Positions 38,040-45,659 of a DNA stretch of 64,000 nucleotides are shown here, piece after piece (the first letter of the stretch is position 1; each line of letters starts with the position of its first letter). The position numbers and the translations under genes were made by a program. Below the pieces are notes generated by a model. It was not told the origin of the DNA and ran no database searches. It was given only the letters and a program-made list of their open reading frames with translations. Source of the DNA: Anaerolineae bacterium (GTDB taxonomy: Bacteria > Chloroflexota > Anaerolineae > DUEN01); assembly GCA_025060615.1 (NCBI GenBank), contig JANXBS010000009.1:62001-126000 (forward strand), written 5' to 3'.

Positions 38040-39221
38040 CTATTCCCGCAAGGCGTCCGCCTGGCTGACATCCTCCCAAGGTACGGCTAAGTCAAGCCGG
38101 CCAATCTGCCCGTATACGGCCAGGCGGCGATAGAAGTTGCCCCCACAACGAGCTACCACATCTCGCAAACCAAAGCGGCGCACAATGCCTCCTGGTCGGA
38201 AATCGAACCAGTTCATGAGCCGTCGCGCTAGTTCGTCATCAGGCAACCGGCCCGTGCCAAAGGTCTCAACCCGCAGGCTAATCGGACGGGCCAAGCCGAT
38301 GGCGTAGCTAATCTGCACCTCACAATGAGTGGCCAGCCCGGCAGCAACGATGTTCTTGGCCGCGTAGCGGGCAGCATAAGCTCCCGTTCTGTCGACACGC
38401 AAGGGATCTTTGCCGCTGAGGGCAGCACTGCCCTGACGGGTAAAACCACCGTAGGTATCTATGCTGTGCTTGCGGCCGGTCAAACCGGTATGAAGCAAAG
38501 GTCCTCCTTCTTCGACCACACCTTCTGGATTGATGCGGATGAGCGTATGCTCATCCGGCCGCACCTCCTCCTCGGCAAAGACGGGTTGGATCACCAACTC
38601 GAGCAGATCGCGCTGGAGTCCCTCCAAAAATGGCTTCTTTGTGTATTGTGTGGCGATAAGGGTGATGCTATGGATGCGGCGAGGGGTGTGATCTTCAAAA
38701 ACCACTGCTACCTGGCATTTGCCGTCCGGCGTCAGGTAGTCCAGCCCGCTGTGGCGTGCCTTGTCCAACTGGCGCACCAGGCGATGTGCCAGCCAAATAG
38801 GTAGCGGCAACAAGGCTGGGGTATGCGTGCAGGCATAGCCGAACACTGTCACATTGTCCTGTGCAGTCAGGCGGTTCAGCGCTTCATCGTCTAACAGCAT
38901 CTCGTCCAGCCGAGATTCAAGCCTAGGCAACGCATTAATGTTGGTCAGGATAGTACAAGTATACCCGTTGAAATTGCCGCGGTTGTAGCCAACCTTCAAG
39001 ATCACCTCACGCACGGTGTGAGGCACATCCACCATGGCTTCCGAAGCTGCCTTAACGGCGACGAACACGATGCCGGTAGAAACAGCGCATTCGGCCGTCA
39101 CTCGGGACAGACGATCCTGATAGAGATATTGGTCCACCAGTGCGTCGCTGATCTGATCGCACAGCTTGTCCGGATGCCCCTCGGTGACTGATTCGGAGGT
39201 GAAGACGTAAGACGAAGTCAT
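38040..39221 (-). CDS. Divergent S-adenosylmethionine synthetase (MetK-like)
   Basis: 393 residues, normal MetK length. TSESVTEGHPDKLCDQISDA is intact, as are GLTGRK, DTYGG, SGKD, VDR and AARYAAKNIVAAGLA. Differences from E. coli MetK: GAGDQG becomes AQDNV, the aspartate before GLTGRK (D238) is His, and the Lys of SKVDR is Arg. The enzyme normally makes SAM from ATP and methionine; these changes raise doubt about full activity. The ATG at 39221 overlaps the ATPase stop (ATGA) with GAGGG upstream, so it is translationally coupled to the cation ATPase. Confidence 0.85.
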   Translation of the reverse strand: MTSSYVFTSESVTEGHPDKLCDQISDALVDQYLYQDRLSRVTAECAVSTGIVFVAVKAASEAMVDVPHTVREVILKVGYNRGNFNGYTCTILTNINALPRLESRLDEMLLDDEALNRLTAQDNVTVFGYACTHTPALLPLPIWLAHRLVRQLDKARHSGLDYLTPDGKCQVAVVFEDHTPRRIHSITLIATQYTKKPFLEGLQRDLLELVIQPVFAEEEVRPDEHTLIRINPEGVVEEGGPLLHTGLTGRKHSIDTYGGFTRQGSAALSGKDPLRVDRTGAYAARYAAKNIVAAGLATHCEVQISYAIGLARPISLRVETFGTGRLPDDELARRLMNWFDFRPGGIVRRFGLRDVVARCGGNFYRRLAVYGQIGRLDLAVPWEDVSQADALRE

Positions 39222-42200
39222 GAGCATCCCTCTTGCGCGTTGGAATGCACCAGGGCATTGGTTGATGCGGACGCGCGAGTTATCTTGCGCAGTTCGTTGA
39301 TGAAGAGAGGCACAACACCGCTAATGAGGGAGATCCCCCAATCGGTTAGGCCTAGAGGTCCAGCGCCTACTAGACTGCGCAGGCCGGGCATGAATACGGC
39401 CAGGCTTTGTAGCGTTATGCCGCCGGCGATGGCCATGCCCAGGTACGGGTTGGGCGAGAGAGGTTGACCGCAAAAGAGGCCACTGCATTCCGAACGGCAG
39501 CTCAAAGCGTGCAATAGCTGGGCGACGGTCAGCGAGGTGAAAGCCATACCGCTTGCGCGTGGGCCGATACCGTAACGCGCCAGACCCCAGCCATAGGCAG
39601 CCAACGCGCTGGCGGTCAATAGCGCGCCTTCGAAGATGATGTTGTGGATATCGCTACGGCTGAACATGGGCGTCTCCGCTTCGCGCGGGGTCCGTTGCAT
39701 GACGTCTGTTTCGGGCGGCTCTACGCCCAACGCCAGCTCGGGGAAGATGTCGCTGACCAGGTTGATCCACAACAGCTGCATGGGGTTCAACGGCTCGCCC
39801 AGACCAAATAGGACACCAGCAGCCGTGAGCATGATCTCGCTGATATTGCTGGAGAGGATGAAGTGTACAGCCTTCTTGATGTCGTCATAGATGGTGCGCC
39901 CTTGCTCAATGGCAATAATCAGTCGGCTCAGGTCATCGTCGGCTATGACGATGTCGGCTACTTCCTGCGCGACGCGGGTGCCCGCCTGGCCCATAGCAAT
40001 CCCGATATCAGCCGCACGCAAGGCCGGACCGTCGTTGATGCCATCGCCGGTCATAGCTACCACCCGACCAGTTCTTTGCAGAGCCCGTACCACTCGCAGT
40101 TTATGGGCAGGGCTGACACGGGAGAATACATCCACGCGACAGGCCAGGGTGCGTAGGATATCGGGATCTAATTCCTCTAACTGAGTAGCATCCAGTATCT
40201 CCAAGTTTCCATCACGGCCGAGACCGATCTCGCGGGCCACGGCATAAGCAGTGAGGCTCTGATCGCCAGTGATCATGATGGTGTGGATACCAGCGCGATG
40301 GAATTTAGCCATCAACTCAGCCATGCCGGCACGCGGCGGATCAGCGATACCCACCAGCCCTAACCAGGTCAGTCCTCCGTTCTCCTCAGGCGGGATATCG
40401 TCCTCGCCATAGGCTACTCCCAACACTCGCAAGGCTCGGCCAGCCATGCGTTCGTTCTCCAGGAGGATGCGGGCTCGTTGTTCTGCCTTCAGCACCTGGC
40501 GCACGCCATCCACTACATGATGGCTGCACATGGCCAACACTTGGGTTGGCTGGCCCTTGACTGCCAGGAGTTTGCGGCCATCGGCCTGGACATGCAGGCT
40601 ATCCATAAAAACGCGGGTCTCGCTGCGCTGCCGCAGACGTACCAGCGGGTAAGCCTGACGCAGTGTAATTACATCAATGCCTGCATCCAGAGCAGCCTGT
40701 ACCAGGGCCTTTTCCGTAGGAGAACCCGTAACCTGTATGTCACCCTTGGCGCTCATCTCAAGTTCGACCTCGCTGCACAGCGTGGCCACGCGCAGCAGCT
40801 CGACCAGCTCTGGCATCGCCACGACATTCACCACTTGATCGCCGCAAGTGAAGTCCTTCTCTCGCCGCTGGTAAGGCCGCATGCCACAGTAGATGGCCAC
40901 AACACTCATACGGTTCCAGGTAATGGTGCCTGTCTTGTCCAGGCAAAGGTCTTGCACAGCGCCCAGAGTTTCTATAGCGGCAAGCCGGCGCACTAACACT
41001 TGCTGTCGCTGCAACCGGCGCATGCCCAGAGCCAGAGTGGTAGTGGCTACGGTGGGCAGGCCCTCAGGTACAGCCGCTACGGCCAAGGAAACTGTGGTCT
41101 GCAACATGCGCAGCAGCCCACGACCGCGCAGCAACCCCGCAATAAACACCCCACCACAGATGGCTAACGTCGTCAACACTAGCTGCGTGCTCAACATATC
41201 GAGTTGACGTTGCAATGGAGTCTCCGGATGTTGCGTTTCGCCGATCAGCCGCTGCACTCTGCCGATCTCAGTGAAGGAGCCCGTCCCCACCACCAATGCT
41301 TTGCCAGTGCCGCCAGTCACTACCGTACCGCGATAGACCATATTGGCCCGTGCGCTCAAAGGATCGCGGCGGGCCGGTTGTGCCCGTTCCGACTTGATGA
41401 CAGGAACGCTTTCCCCTGTCAGCGCCGATTCATCGACACTCAAGCCGTCTGTGGCCAGCAATCGCGCATCGGCGGGGACGATCGTACCTCGTTTCAGCAA
41501 GATGATGTCGCCCGGCACCAGTTCATGGGCGGGCAACTCGACCGGTTTGCCTGCCCGCACGGCCGTCACGATGTCCTCTTCACCCTTGAGCAACTCGGCA
41601 ATGGTCTGCTCGGCCCATTGCTCTGTGCGATAGCCGATCAGAGCGTTGGCTAGGACGACGCCGGAGATGACCATCGCATCGGCAACACCGCCGGTCACCA
41701 GGGAAAGCAAAGCCGATGCGCCCAATAGCACCATAGGCAGGCTGCGGAATTGGTCCAGGAAGATCTGCAACCGAGGGCGAGAAGGAGTTGAGGTGATCAG
41801 ATTCGGCCCTAGCTCCCGCAGACGGGCCTTGGCTGTGGCCTCGTCCAGACCTTTTTCACCGTCGCTTTCCCAGAGCTGTAGCGCTGTCTGGGTATCCAGC
41901 ACATGCCATGGCACATGGGGCCTGCCCAACTGTTCGGCTGGGTACAGCTCCTGGCCATGGATGATCCGGTTGATCCACTCTTGCAATCTGTCAAGGGAGA
42001 TGATTTGTTCGTCAAAGACGACCAGCAAATGGCTGGTGAGCGGATTGGCCGCCGCGCGTGTTACGCCGACCTGCGCCCTCAACTGCTGCTCGAGACGGGT
42101 TTTCAGATGGTCATTTCGATAAAGCTTAAAGATATGAAAACGGACACGACCTGGGAGACGGTGTTCCACCGTCATCACCTGAGATACATCGGGCAACGAT

Positions 42201-42826
42201 GGCGTAACGGCTTCTGTCGGCGCTATTTCGAGCTCAACTTCGGGCAGGGATGGCGTCAGGCGAGGCAAGAAAAAACGTTGCAATGGTATGCTCGTAGTGA
42301 GGATGTTAGCCGCTGTAATTTGTAGGATGTCGTCATGCTCACCAGCCGCATGGACCACACGCCGAATCTGAATCCCCATAACCTCGGAGAGGATAAACCA
42401 CTGAAGCCTGATGTCTCCGGCCCGCAGCCAGGCGGCATCGGCCGTCACATAGAAACCGACAACCCGCTCAAGTTGGATGCGCACAATGCCTACTGGCGTG
42501 GTACGCAGTACTAGCTGTGGGCTGGCGAAGTGAAACTCAACCAGCGGAGGGGAATTGGAGCGGATAATCCGTACCAGGTCCAGCGCCTCTAACACTGTAG
42601 GGTCCTGTAGTGTTTCGCGCACGGCCTCTGCTAATTGGTAGGTCTCAAGAAAACGGCGAAAGGCGTGGCCAGGGATATCGCGCTGGTTGCTTTCGATGAG
42701 GATCAACAACAGGTCGAAAAAGGTACCTCCAGAAGCAAAAGCGCGTTGCACTAGCTCGTCCAGTTGGCGAGTATCGGACAGAGCCAAAGAGGCCAAGTCC
42801 ATCTGAGCCTGAGCAATCGCGCTCAT
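39218..42826 (-). CDS. Large P-type cation ATPase with N-terminal HMA_2-like domain
   Basis: 1202 residues, against about 900 for ordinary P2-type pumps. Residues 1-200: unrecognised domain. 215-290: HMA_2-like (VEHRLPGRVRFHIFKLY, AANPLTSHLLVVFDEQ), without CxxC. 305-1180: pump core with TGES (470-473), PEGLP in M4 (587-591), phosphorylation site DKTGT (630-634), TGDGIND (926-932), and six C-terminal helices. PEGLP and the C-terminal helices point to P2 (Ca2+/Mg2+-like) rather than heavy-metal P1B pumps. Cation unknown. It follows the HMA_2 gene by 6 nt and is coupled to metK-like. Confidence 0.93.
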   Translation of the reverse strand: MSAIAQAQMDLASLALSDTRQLDELVQRAFASGGTFFDLLLILIESNQRDIPGHAFRRFLETYQLAEAVRETLQDPTVLEALDLVRIIRSNSPPLVEFHFASPQLVLRTTPVGIVRIQLERVVGFYVTADAAWLRAGDIRLQWFILSEVMGIQIRRVVHAAGEHDDILQITAANILTTSIPLQRFFLPRLTPSLPEVELEIAPTEAVTPSLPDVSQVMTVEHRLPGRVRFHIFKLYRNDHLKTRLEQQLRAQVGVTRAAANPLTSHLLVVFDEQIISLDRLQEWINRIIHGQELYPAEQLGRPHVPWHVLDTQTALQLWESDGEKGLDEATAKARLRELGPNLITSTPSRPRLQIFLDQFRSLPMVLLGASALLSLVTGGVADAMVISGVVLANALIGYRTEQWAEQTIAELLKGEEDIVTAVRAGKPVELPAHELVPGDIILLKRGTIVPADARLLATDGLSVDESALTGESVPVIKSERAQPARRDPLSARANMVYRGTVVTGGTGKALVVGTGSFTEIGRVQRLIGETQHPETPLQRQLDMLSTQLVLTTLAICGGVFIAGLLRGRGLLRMLQTTVSLAVAAVPEGLPTVATTTLALGMRRLQRQQVLVRRLAAIETLGAVQDLCLDKTGTITWNRMSVVAIYCGMRPYQRREKDFTCGDQVVNVVAMPELVELLRVATLCSEVELEMSAKGDIQVTGSPTEKALVQAALDAGIDVITLRQAYPLVRLRQRSETRVFMDSLHVQADGRKLLAVKGQPTQVLAMCSHHVVDGVRQVLKAEQRARILLENERMAGRALRVLGVAYGEDDIPPEENGGLTWLGLVGIADPPRAGMAELMAKFHRAGIHTIMITGDQSLTAYAVAREIGLGRDGNLEILDATQLEELDPDILRTLACRVDVFSRVSPAHKLRVVRALQRTGRVVAMTGDGINDGPALRAADIGIAMGQAGTRVAQEVADIVIADDDLSRLIIAIEQGRTIYDDIKKAVHFILSSNISEIMLTAAGVLFGLGEPLNPMQLLWINLVSDIFPELALGVEPPETDVMQRTPREAETPMFSRSDIHNIIFEGALLTASALAAYGWGLARYGIGPRASGMAFTSLTVAQLLHALSCRSECSGLFCGQPLSPNPYLGMAIAGGITLQSLAVFMPGLRSLVGAGPLGLTDWGISLISGVVPLFINELRKITRASASTNALVHSNAQEGCS

Positions 42827-42832
42827 AAGGGG

Positions 42833-43309
42833 TTACTGGGCGCGCGAGTTAGCGCGATGAAGAGCTAGGATGCCGGCAGCATAGGACAGCAGAGCGGTCG
42901 AAGGCCCCAACGCATGTCCGCGCAGCGCTTGCAGGCCGGCCAGCCCCACCAGCGTGACGAACAGCACCTCATTCAGGCTAGTCTGTCCTTGGGTCACGCG
43001 ATGCACTAAGTCCTCTAGCTTCCCGACACCCTCAGCCGCCAGGTTGAGCAAACGTTCCTGGCCCGTGTCAGGAGCTTCCAGGGCAAATAGCTGCTGCTCT
43101 TGGGCGAAACGCAACAGCTCCGCCGTGGTCGAGCGATGTCGTATCAATAAGCTGCCGGTCAGCGGGTTGACCTCAATAGCAATGACGCCTTCGGCCCTGC
43201 TCAACACCTGACTCACCCAAGTCAGGTACTCCTTATCCCTTTTACGCTCCGGAATGCGAATCCGCAATCGGCCCGCGAGCTCATGGGAAACATAGGCAAC
43301 AGGAAGCAT
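42833..43309 (-). CDS. Small HMA_2-like protein with membrane segment
   Basis: 158 residues. Residues 5-80 resemble the HMA_2 domain: LAGRLRIRIPERKRD and EGVIAIEVNPLTGSLLIRHR, the same NPLT-x-LL pattern as in the neighbouring ATPase. Residues 115-150 hold one or two hydrophobic helices (NEVLFVTLVGLAGLQAL, STALLSYAAGILALH). No CxxC is present, so classical copper binding is unlikely. Probably a regulatory or chaperone subunit of the ATPase, from context. GGGAGG nine bases before the ATG. Confidence 0.78.
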   Translation of the reverse strand: MLPVAYVSHELAGRLRIRIPERKRDKEYLTWVSQVLSRAEGVIAIEVNPLTGSLLIRHRSTTAELLRFAQEQQLFALEAPDTGQERLLNLAAEGVGKLEDLVHRVTQGQTSLNEVLFVTLVGLAGLQALRGHALGPSTALLSYAAGILALHRANSRAQ

Positions 43310-43348
43310 GGGGCAGGTGCCTCCCTTAAGCGATCAAAATAGCAGATC

Positions 43349-43627
43349 TTATTCAGACTGACGATCAGGGGTGATGATATAACTGGAACTCGTCTGGACG
43401 CTCTTCGTCTCGGCTTCGACCTCGGCAGCCAGATCACTGACTGTCTCGGCTAGGTGAGCAGCCATCTCACGGCCACGTTCGTAACCCAGGATGGCCAGCT
43501 TCATGGTGCGCTTGATCACGGGACGAGCAATGGGTGCTAAAGAGTGTAGGCCATCCCGTGCTAACCAGCTTATCACAACTCCGATGACAACACCCGCAAG
43601 GATGTTCCTTCCGTTTTCAAAATTCAT
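43349..43627 (-). CDS. Small membrane protein, DUF5132-like (PacL-like layout)
   Basis: 92 residues: short N-terminus, one membrane helix (ILAGVVIGVVISWLA, about 8-22), a basic amphipathic stretch (IARPVIKRTMKLAILGYERG), then an acidic helix (HLAETVSDLAAEVEAE) and a Ser/Thr tail. It is a paralogue of the protein at 44497-44811 (shared RPV-x-K and SDL-x-AE). The arrangement resembles the mycobacterial DUF1490/PacL proteins that scaffold P-ATPases; homology is inferred from layout only. AAGGG precedes the ATG. First gene of the ATPase operon. Confidence 0.7.
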   Translation of the reverse strand: MNFENGRNILAGVVIGVVISWLARDGLHSLAPIARPVIKRTMKLAILGYERGREMAAHLAETVSDLAAEVEAETKSVQTSSSYIITPDRQSE

Positions 43628-43770
43628 ATAGATCACCCTTTTGATAAGGAAAGATTAACAAGAAGTTGGACAAATTTTAACACAGCGATAAAATCCCGTT
43701 AACTTTTCTATCCTAATTTACTATTGACTATGTAGTGGCTAAACTCTACTGAGAAAATCGGTTTGTTTAT

Positions 43771-44166
43771 ATGTTTACCGCATCACCATATCTGCATGTT
43801 ACGAATGGTCGCTTACGGGTCAAGGTGCTGTCCATTAAGGGCTCTCGGAAAGAGGCAGACACCCTTAAACGACTCTTACAACAACGTCCGGGCGTCCTTT
43901 CGGTCGAAGCTAACCCCATTACAGCCAACGTCCTCATACTCTTTGATGAGAGGATCACCAACGCAAATGCCATTCTGCAATATTTAGTTGACAAAGGTTA
44001 TTTATCAACTCCAGCCACCCCAAGCCAGACCTCTTGGCGTGCTAACGGAAGATTGCCAGCATCAACGGGCCATGTGATAGCGAACTCACTGTTTGAAATG
44101 GCAGTTGAAGTCGCTGTACAAGCTGCTGTTAGGCAGTTAATCGGAGCGCTCATCAAGGCCATTTAA
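43771..44166 (+). CDS. Stand-alone HMA_2-like protein
   Basis: 131 residues, divergent from the ATPase operon. Residues 5-75 carry the HMA_2 pattern: LHVTNGRLRVKVLSIKGSRK, PGVLSVEANPITANVLILFD, close in form to the ATPase domain at 215-290. Residues 100-131 end in an Ala/Val-rich helix (EMAVEVAVQAAVRQLIGALI), possibly membrane-associated. No CxxC. Local AT content is higher than in neighbouring genes. No clear ribosome site, so a near-leaderless mRNA is possible; a TTGACT lies at 43724-43729. Confidence 0.75.
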   Translation: MFTASPYLHVTNGRLRVKVLSIKGSRKEADTLKRLLQQRPGVLSVEANPITANVLILFDERITNANAILQYLVDKGYLSTPATPSQTSWRANGRLPASTGHVIANSLFEMAVEVAVQAAVRQLIGALIKAI

Positions 44167-44404
44167 AAAGTTTGGAAAGCACGCCAAAGTCTTAGCTCAT
44201 GAGGTAATCTCACCAAGCGAACACAGAAAGAACCCCCTGTGCGGTTGGACCATTGATCGCCTTCAGTGGCAATTCCTTCTGTGTCCCGCGGGCAAAAACA
44301 GAGGTAACAGCCGCAATGCCCGTCCCGATCGCAAAAGAGGAAACACCGCTGAAAGGATGTGTCGTTCCGGCTCTGGCCGAAAGCGGATTCATTTACACGA
44401 ACTA

Positions 44405-44439
44405 AAATGGTCACGACTATAATGGATTCGTGACCATTT
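44405..44439 (+). promoter_or_regulatory. Perfect 12-bp inverted repeat enclosing TATAAT
   Basis: AAATGGTCACGA (44405-44416), 11-nt spacer CTATAATGGAT, TCGTGACCATTT (44428-44439). The plus-strand TATAAT sits exactly between the arms. It looks like a dimeric repressor operator over a promoter core or a bidirectional control site. The transcript it would drive on the plus strand is antisense to the DUF5132-like gene. Confidence 0.65.
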
Positions 44440-44470
44440 CAAAATTTACCCTTCTCCTATCCCAGTCTAA

Positions 44471-44502
44471 GCCTGTACTGTGACCTTAGTCACAGTTTAG
44501 GC
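44471..44502 (-). terminator. Hairpin overlapping the stop of the DUF5132-like gene
   Basis: ACTGTGAC/GTCACAGT arms with a 4-nt loop, extended by GCCT/AGGC. The stop codon lies inside one arm. There is no T-run, so termination strength is uncertain. Confidence 0.4.
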
Positions 44503-44811
44503 AGAAGATGTTTCCTCAGGGGCACTCTTCACGCCCGTTGTGGCTGCTGCAGCAGCGGCGAGCTCGGCGCGGCTTTCGGCCACAAGGTCGCTGAACTGTT
44601 CACCAATCTCGCTGAGTAGCTCCTTCCCCTTTTCGACCGTCCACAGTCCACCCTTAATGATTTGTTTAGCTACTGGACGGATCTTCTTTGACACATAAGG
44701 AGCCACAAAAGGGGTTGCCACGATTGCGCCAGCAATCAATAATGGAGGGGAAACGATCTTCCCCAGAACATCTTCCACCACGCCTTCCACTAGGCCATTC
44801 AGCAAAGCCAT
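44497..44811 (-). CDS. Small membrane protein, DUF5132-like (second copy)
   Basis: 104 residues. A hydrophobic segment at 18-40 (GKIVSPPLLIAGAIVATPFVA), then basic KKIRPVAKQIIKGG and the acidic helix KGKELLSEIGEQFSDLVAES, an Ala-run and a Ser/Glu tail. It aligns with the protein at 43349-43627 through RPV-x-K, E-x-G-x-E and SDL-x-AE. Probably another accessory subunit of the P-ATPase module. AGGAGGT precedes the ATG, and a TATAAT promoter lies about 60 nt upstream. Confidence 0.72.
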   Translation of the reverse strand: MALLNGLVEGVVEDVLGKIVSPPLLIAGAIVATPFVAPYVSKKIRPVAKQIIKGGLWTVEKGKELLSEIGEQFSDLVAESRAELAAAAAATTGVKSAPEETSSA

Positions 44812-44869
44812 AAGTTACCTCCTAAAAGCGAAAAGTTAACCTAACCCCTCTTGAGAATGCACTTATTTA

Positions 44870-44899
44870 ATTATACACTATAAGGATGGGGTTGTGCAA
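44870..44899 (-). promoter_or_regulatory. Promoter of the second DUF5132-like gene
   Basis: Minus-strand TATAAT (44870-44875) with a TG just before it and a weak TTGCAC (44894-44899) 18 nt upstream. A GGTTG/CAACC palindrome (44890-44901) overlaps the -35 and could be an operator. Confidence 0.55.
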
Positions 44900-45173
44900 C
44901 CTCTAGTGAAAGGCTGCCCTTGAAGAGATTGCGAAGGGCTCCAGGGATCCCTAACTGACCAATCGCAGGGCACTAGACAAGCCGGTCAAGCGCATCGTCA
45001 CCAGCGATTTCGATCTGGGAGCATGGCTGAGGCATGGGAGACCCGAGTTGGCTTGCGAGGCAGGAGCTCGGGAGGGGGCAGGAGAAGTGGCAATGGCCGA
45101 GTCGGCTCCTTTGAAGAGAGGAGAGATGGCTCTGGATCGTCGGTGGGGCTTCCCCGGTGCATGCACTAGGGCG
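44900..45173. other. Spacer without recognised genes
   Basis: About 270 nt between the metal-ATPase module and the peptide operon promoter. Short open frames here show no family features. No repeat or RNA gene is seen. Confidence 0.5.
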
Positions 45174-45203
45174 TTGACTTCCGTTCATAGAATGTGGTAT
45201 AAT
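45174..45203 (+). promoter_or_regulatory. Promoter of the second peptide-transport operon
   Basis: TTGACT (45174-45179), 18-nt spacer, TATAAT (45198-45203) preceded by TGn (extended -10). Predicted transcription start near 45210. Confidence 0.82.
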
Positions 45204-45209
45204 TTCTAC

Positions 45210-45659
45210 CAAGCTGCAGTCTGAAGCTTCTACTCAACTTTTTTCCTCGCCCTCTGGGACCGGTAGCGTTAGATGCTGGCTCAAACCCCAATGAGCCACT
45301 GTAAATAATCGAGGAGGATTAGGTAAATAAAGTAGCTAGCAGTGGCAGCGTAGTCACTTCTATCGACAGGGTGGTTGAGAAGACGCATCTCCCTCGGTTT
45401 AGTCCCTTCTCGTATAGCTTTGTGTGTGGTTGTTTGTTTCAGCGTGAAATCATCTGCGTTTCCGTCGCGAGTTTATATTCCCTGAAAGATACCGCTAATG
45501 AAGGGATCTCGACCTGTGAAAAACTTTACCGGCTCCGGCAAGCGGCAGGGGCCTCGGAAAGGAGGTGATGAGCCTAAACTGAGAACGTGAAGAACCGTCC
45601 TTCTATTGTTAAAAGCTACAGGATGATCGTCACCTCGAGTCTCACAAGGAGGGAGACCC
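45210..45659 (+). promoter_or_regulatory. 450-nt leader of the second peptide-transport operon
   Basis: The leader contains a GGCTCA/TGAGCC hairpin (about 45277-45296), GTAAATAA twice around a GGAGG (about 45302-45330), and a cryptic AGGAGGTGATGAG (45560-45572) that can pair through GAGGTGA with TCACCTC at about 45631-45637. The true ribosome site AAGGAGGGAG precedes the ATG. The same 13-mer lies at nearly the same distance before livK. No known riboswitch was recognised. Confidence 0.5.

Noticed and set aside
41204-42122. Plus-strand ORFs opposite the P-type ATPase
   Set aside because: Shadow frames; no motif or ribosome site. The ATPase frame carries all P-type hallmarks.
44210-44392. A 60-codon minus-strand ORF with glycine-rich hydrophobic text (GVSSFAIGTGIAAVTSVFAR) downstream of the inverted repeat
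   Set aside because: No ribosome site and no recognised family. The composition is membrane-like, so it could be a real small gene, but the evidence is too thin to list it.
45371-45568. A 65-codon ORF in the leader of the second peptide operon
   Set aside because: GTG start without a ribosome site, no protein-like pattern, and it ends in the cryptic Shine-Dalgarno. More likely untranslated leader.
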